A stretch of DNA of 64,000 nt from Cryptomeria japonica (taxonomy: Eukaryota > Streptophyta > Pinopsida > Cupressales > Cupressaceae). Below the pieces are notes generated by a model that saw only the letters and a program-made list of their open reading frames with translations, had not been told where the DNA came from and did not search any database. This document shows positions 61,498 through 64,000 of the stretch, in pieces (the stretch's first letter is position 1; each line of letters begins with the position of its first letter). Both the position numbers and the translations under genes were made by a program. The DNA is taken from the NCBI RefSeq assembly GCF_030272615.1, contig NC_081409.1, positions 242,667,924 to 242,731,923 of the forward strand. The letters run 5' to 3'.

Positions 61498-62690
61498 AAT
61501 TAAATTAATATTTAGTTAATTTAAGCCTTTCCAGATAATTAATAAATTTAAATGTGTTGATCTTTTTCCTATTAGGATTAATTAAATCAAATTTAATTAA
61601 TCTTATCACTATAGTCCAATAATTAATTTATCAAAATTAATTATTTTTCCTATTCTTTTAAAGTCCCCCCAATCATTATTTCTTCTAAATCTCTATTAGT
61701 TAATTAACTTTAATTAACTAAGCTAACCATGTGATTCTTGCAAAACACCTTTTCTTATCCTATCATCTAGCCTAAATAATCACCCTCTAATCACACTTGT
61801 CATTTTCCTCAATTTCATATTCCTCCACTCATCATCTCTCTGCCTGTCACATCCTCCTAACTTTCCCACTTTCGCTCAAATCCCCCATCAAACCACCTAA
61901 TCAACACCCTTAGTCATTTGCACATTCATAATCACGTAAATGGCTTTCCCATCTCATCTTCCAAACCTTAAATTCTAGAAACTTTGTCTCTTCCAAGGAA
62001 TGTAAAATCTTTGCACATTCCCATGCCCCTCTTCCCAAGGAATTTTTAATTCCTTTTTCTCATTTAGCCTTCCCATAGAATCTTTTATTTTGAACTTTTC
62101 AATTCCTCCTCTCTTCCCCTAAGGAATTTTATATTCCTTTTTCTCTTTCCAATGTACTCGGGGAATTCTTCCCATGTACTTGTGGGGTGGGGAGACAAGA
62201 AATGCCTTCATGCCATATCTCTTAGATCCCACACCTTGAACTTTCAATTCTCTCCCACTTTCTCTCAATCCTCGCCCTCCATTGCAAATCGATCTTATCC
62301 CTCCATTTTGCCCTCCTCCAATCTATAAATTGGAGTATGATCTCCTCACAAATGATCCATATTTTATGCAATTTTGTGATGTCCATGTGAGATTTTAATA
62401 CATCAAATATACCATCATAATGCCCATTTGTTGCCTCACACAATCCATCCCATCCATATCCATCATTTGATTCCAATCCATATCTTGTTGTGTAGTGGAG
62501 AGCAATCCACGATCCACCATCAAAGGAGAAAATCAATTCAAGTGGATCATAGGGTGCATATCCACTTCATCAAGCTCAATCAAAGGAAGAAGCAAGAATC
62601 TAGGTATAATGGCTTGTTTGTGCATTTGAATGCTTTCTTTTGTGTTTTATTTATAATTTATGCACTAACAATTAGAATAGGATTTTAACC
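61480..62690 (+). mobile_element. LTR- or promoter-like segment
   Basis: It starts TGTAGATGTCTAAAATTAATTAAATTAATA, a low-complexity LTR-like beginning. It contains two GGAATTTT(T)A(T/A)ATTCC palindromic words (62039-62053, 62123-62137) and a TATA box CTATAAATTGG at 62323-62333. About 270 bases later comes a splice-donor-like TCTAG/GTATAATGG near 62601. No PBS, second LTR or coding frame was found. Confidence 0.3.
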
Positions 62691-63635
62691 TCTTCAAGAC
62701 TTTCCTCTTGCACTGAGGACCAAATTAGCAACCCCTCCAATTCGTACAAAAGATCACTCACATGAAATAAATAAAAATAAACTCAATTACCAAATAACAT
62801 ATCCCACAAATAAGTGAGTAAATAAATAAATAATTCATTCCCACTCAATGAAGATACCATAATAATATTATCCACAAAATAATATAAATAAGAGGTAATA
62901 TAAATAATATAATATGAGACCCATTTAATATACTCCCACATAAGTAATCATTCAAACATAGGATTATACATTATAATTTATTATCGCCTCAACCATAAAA
63001 TATCAAACCAACAATAAAATTAAATAAAACACATCATACCTAACATAAAACCTAACAAGATGACTCAAGCCAATGATACTAGAACTCACATAGGACACTT
63101 GCTATGGTTAAGATATGGTAGGGCCTTAATGTCACCTCTGATCAACTGCCATTAGGATTAAAGGCATGCTAAGACCCGTGAGAAGAGGCGAAGTTTATGC
63201 CTAGTACCTACATCCTTTACAACACCAAGCATCTATACACGACATATATATAAACATAAGATACACAAGCAAGGGAAAGAGAATCGCAACATCACACACC
63301 CCGCTCAAATATGAGCCATGTGACATTGTCCTTTTCACATCCACAACAATAAGACATCATGAAAAAGATATAACATAATAAATGACATAAACATCATATG
63401 TATCTAACGGAGACACTAAATTAGGGTTGGCACAAGATAAATCATCATAAGCAATAAACATAAACCATATCTCCTAAATAATGAATAGTTACGAAACTAG
63501 TCATGACTTGACATCAATAATTTATCCAAAGTATAGAATCAACATCATAGTAATCATAATGAATCTATTAATATCAAAGAGAATACCAATATAGAGAGTG
63601 AAACAAGAAGAAAGGAGTGTCAAGAACACAAACAA
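62691..63635. other. gene-free stretch
   Basis: AT-rich with no supported frame. A GC-richer patch at 63100-63210 carries no recognisable motif. Confidence 0.45.
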
Positions 63636-64000
63636 TGTTGGCATTGTATTGTCATTGATATCAGTCGATATGCAAGATGTTGTTACCGACATTGGAGATT
63701 GTTGGCATGTTGATGTCAACCGATAAATCTATCAACCGGTAAGCAAGCAAACTCGATAAGTGCGGTCCGAGATAGCATGTTCTAACCGACAGAACTGAAA
63801 AGTGCATGATATGAAGGATAATCGATTAGTGTATACCGGGAGCATGTTCGGTCGATGACCGAGTTTGAACCAACACAATCAAGTGAGTTGGATGCTGACA
63901 AAGATGTCACGTGGACTCCACGTGGCGAACATGCAGTGGTAGGTGAATGGTGCATCGACGAGGTAGTTGCCGACTAGGTCGGTATTAAATATCGACGACA
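63636..64000 (+). mobile_element. probable 5' end of an LTR running off the window
   Basis: It starts TGTTGGCATTGTATTG, and composition changes abruptly to CG-richer sequence with repeated CCGA/CCGGT words. It contains a double G-box palindrome and a TATA-like GGTATTAAATATC near the end. Only the start lies in the window, so it cannot be confirmed by a second copy or a target duplication. Confidence 0.4.
63908..63924. promoter_or_regulatory. double G-box palindrome
   Basis: CACGTGGACTCCACGTG is a 17-base palindrome containing two CACGTG G-boxes 11 bases apart, about 70 bases before a TATA-like element in the putative LTR. G-boxes bind plant bZIP/bHLH factors. Activity here is inferred. Confidence 0.45.

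Overview
The window reads as plant nuclear DNA of a very large, repeat-diluted genome, most likely a conifer or other gymnosperm. The reasons are the AT-rich composition, one host gene with tiny exons and introns of 4 to 14 kb, and tRNA-iMet-primed LTR retrotransposons, LINEs and many small duplications filling the rest. The species cannot be read from the sequence alone. There are no bacterial features, rRNA genes, tRNA genes or CRISPR arrays.

The one real host gene is the 5' part of the RNA polymerase I second-largest subunit (NRPA2/RPA2) on the minus strand. I located six short exons: 41285-41472, 36978-37067, 34384-34503, 34225-34301, 20092-20155 and 19820-19890. Exons 2 to 6 join in perfect phase with consensus splice sites. 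The rest of the gene is not visible and should lie beyond the left edge. Intron 1 (about 4.2 kb) is mostly a degenerate minisatellite. Intron 4 (about 14 kb) holds a 12-kb nest of retrotransposons.

Layout. 1-6.3 kb: a decayed minus-strand multi-domain coiled-coil gene (family A) with inverted-repeat-rich flanks. 6.8-9.9 kb: hAT transposase, Copia-LTR-like and Ty3-integrase scraps. 10-14 kb: LTR pieces and tandem duplications. 14.4-16.5 kb: a non-autonomous Copia-related element. 16.8-19 kb: small repeats, including two long GC-rich palindromes. 19.8-41.8 kb: NRPA2. Inside its intron 4 a non-autonomous LTR element with 1.4-kb LTRs (21,471-33,507) carries a full Copia element (24,862-30,044) and a second non-autonomous Copia relative (30,229-31,741). 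43.1-47.3 kb: a 5'-truncated L1-type LINE with a 16-bp target-site duplication and an extra downstream ORF. 48.8-52.4 kb: a second decayed member of family A. 53-64 kb: mostly gene-free, with faint gag, LTR and promoter-like traces, and the start of another LTR at the right edge.

The most interesting observations are as follows. Both non-autonomous Copia relatives carry an array of short covarying hairpins (T-run, CCTC-type loop, A-run) where the autonomous copy has coding sequence. Three elements with different LTRs share one leader. The Copia lesions and its only two LTR differences sit almost entirely at CG/CHG (methylatable) sites. The LINE carries an extra ORF starting two bases after its RNase H stop. 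The NRPA2 introns show extreme repeat loading.
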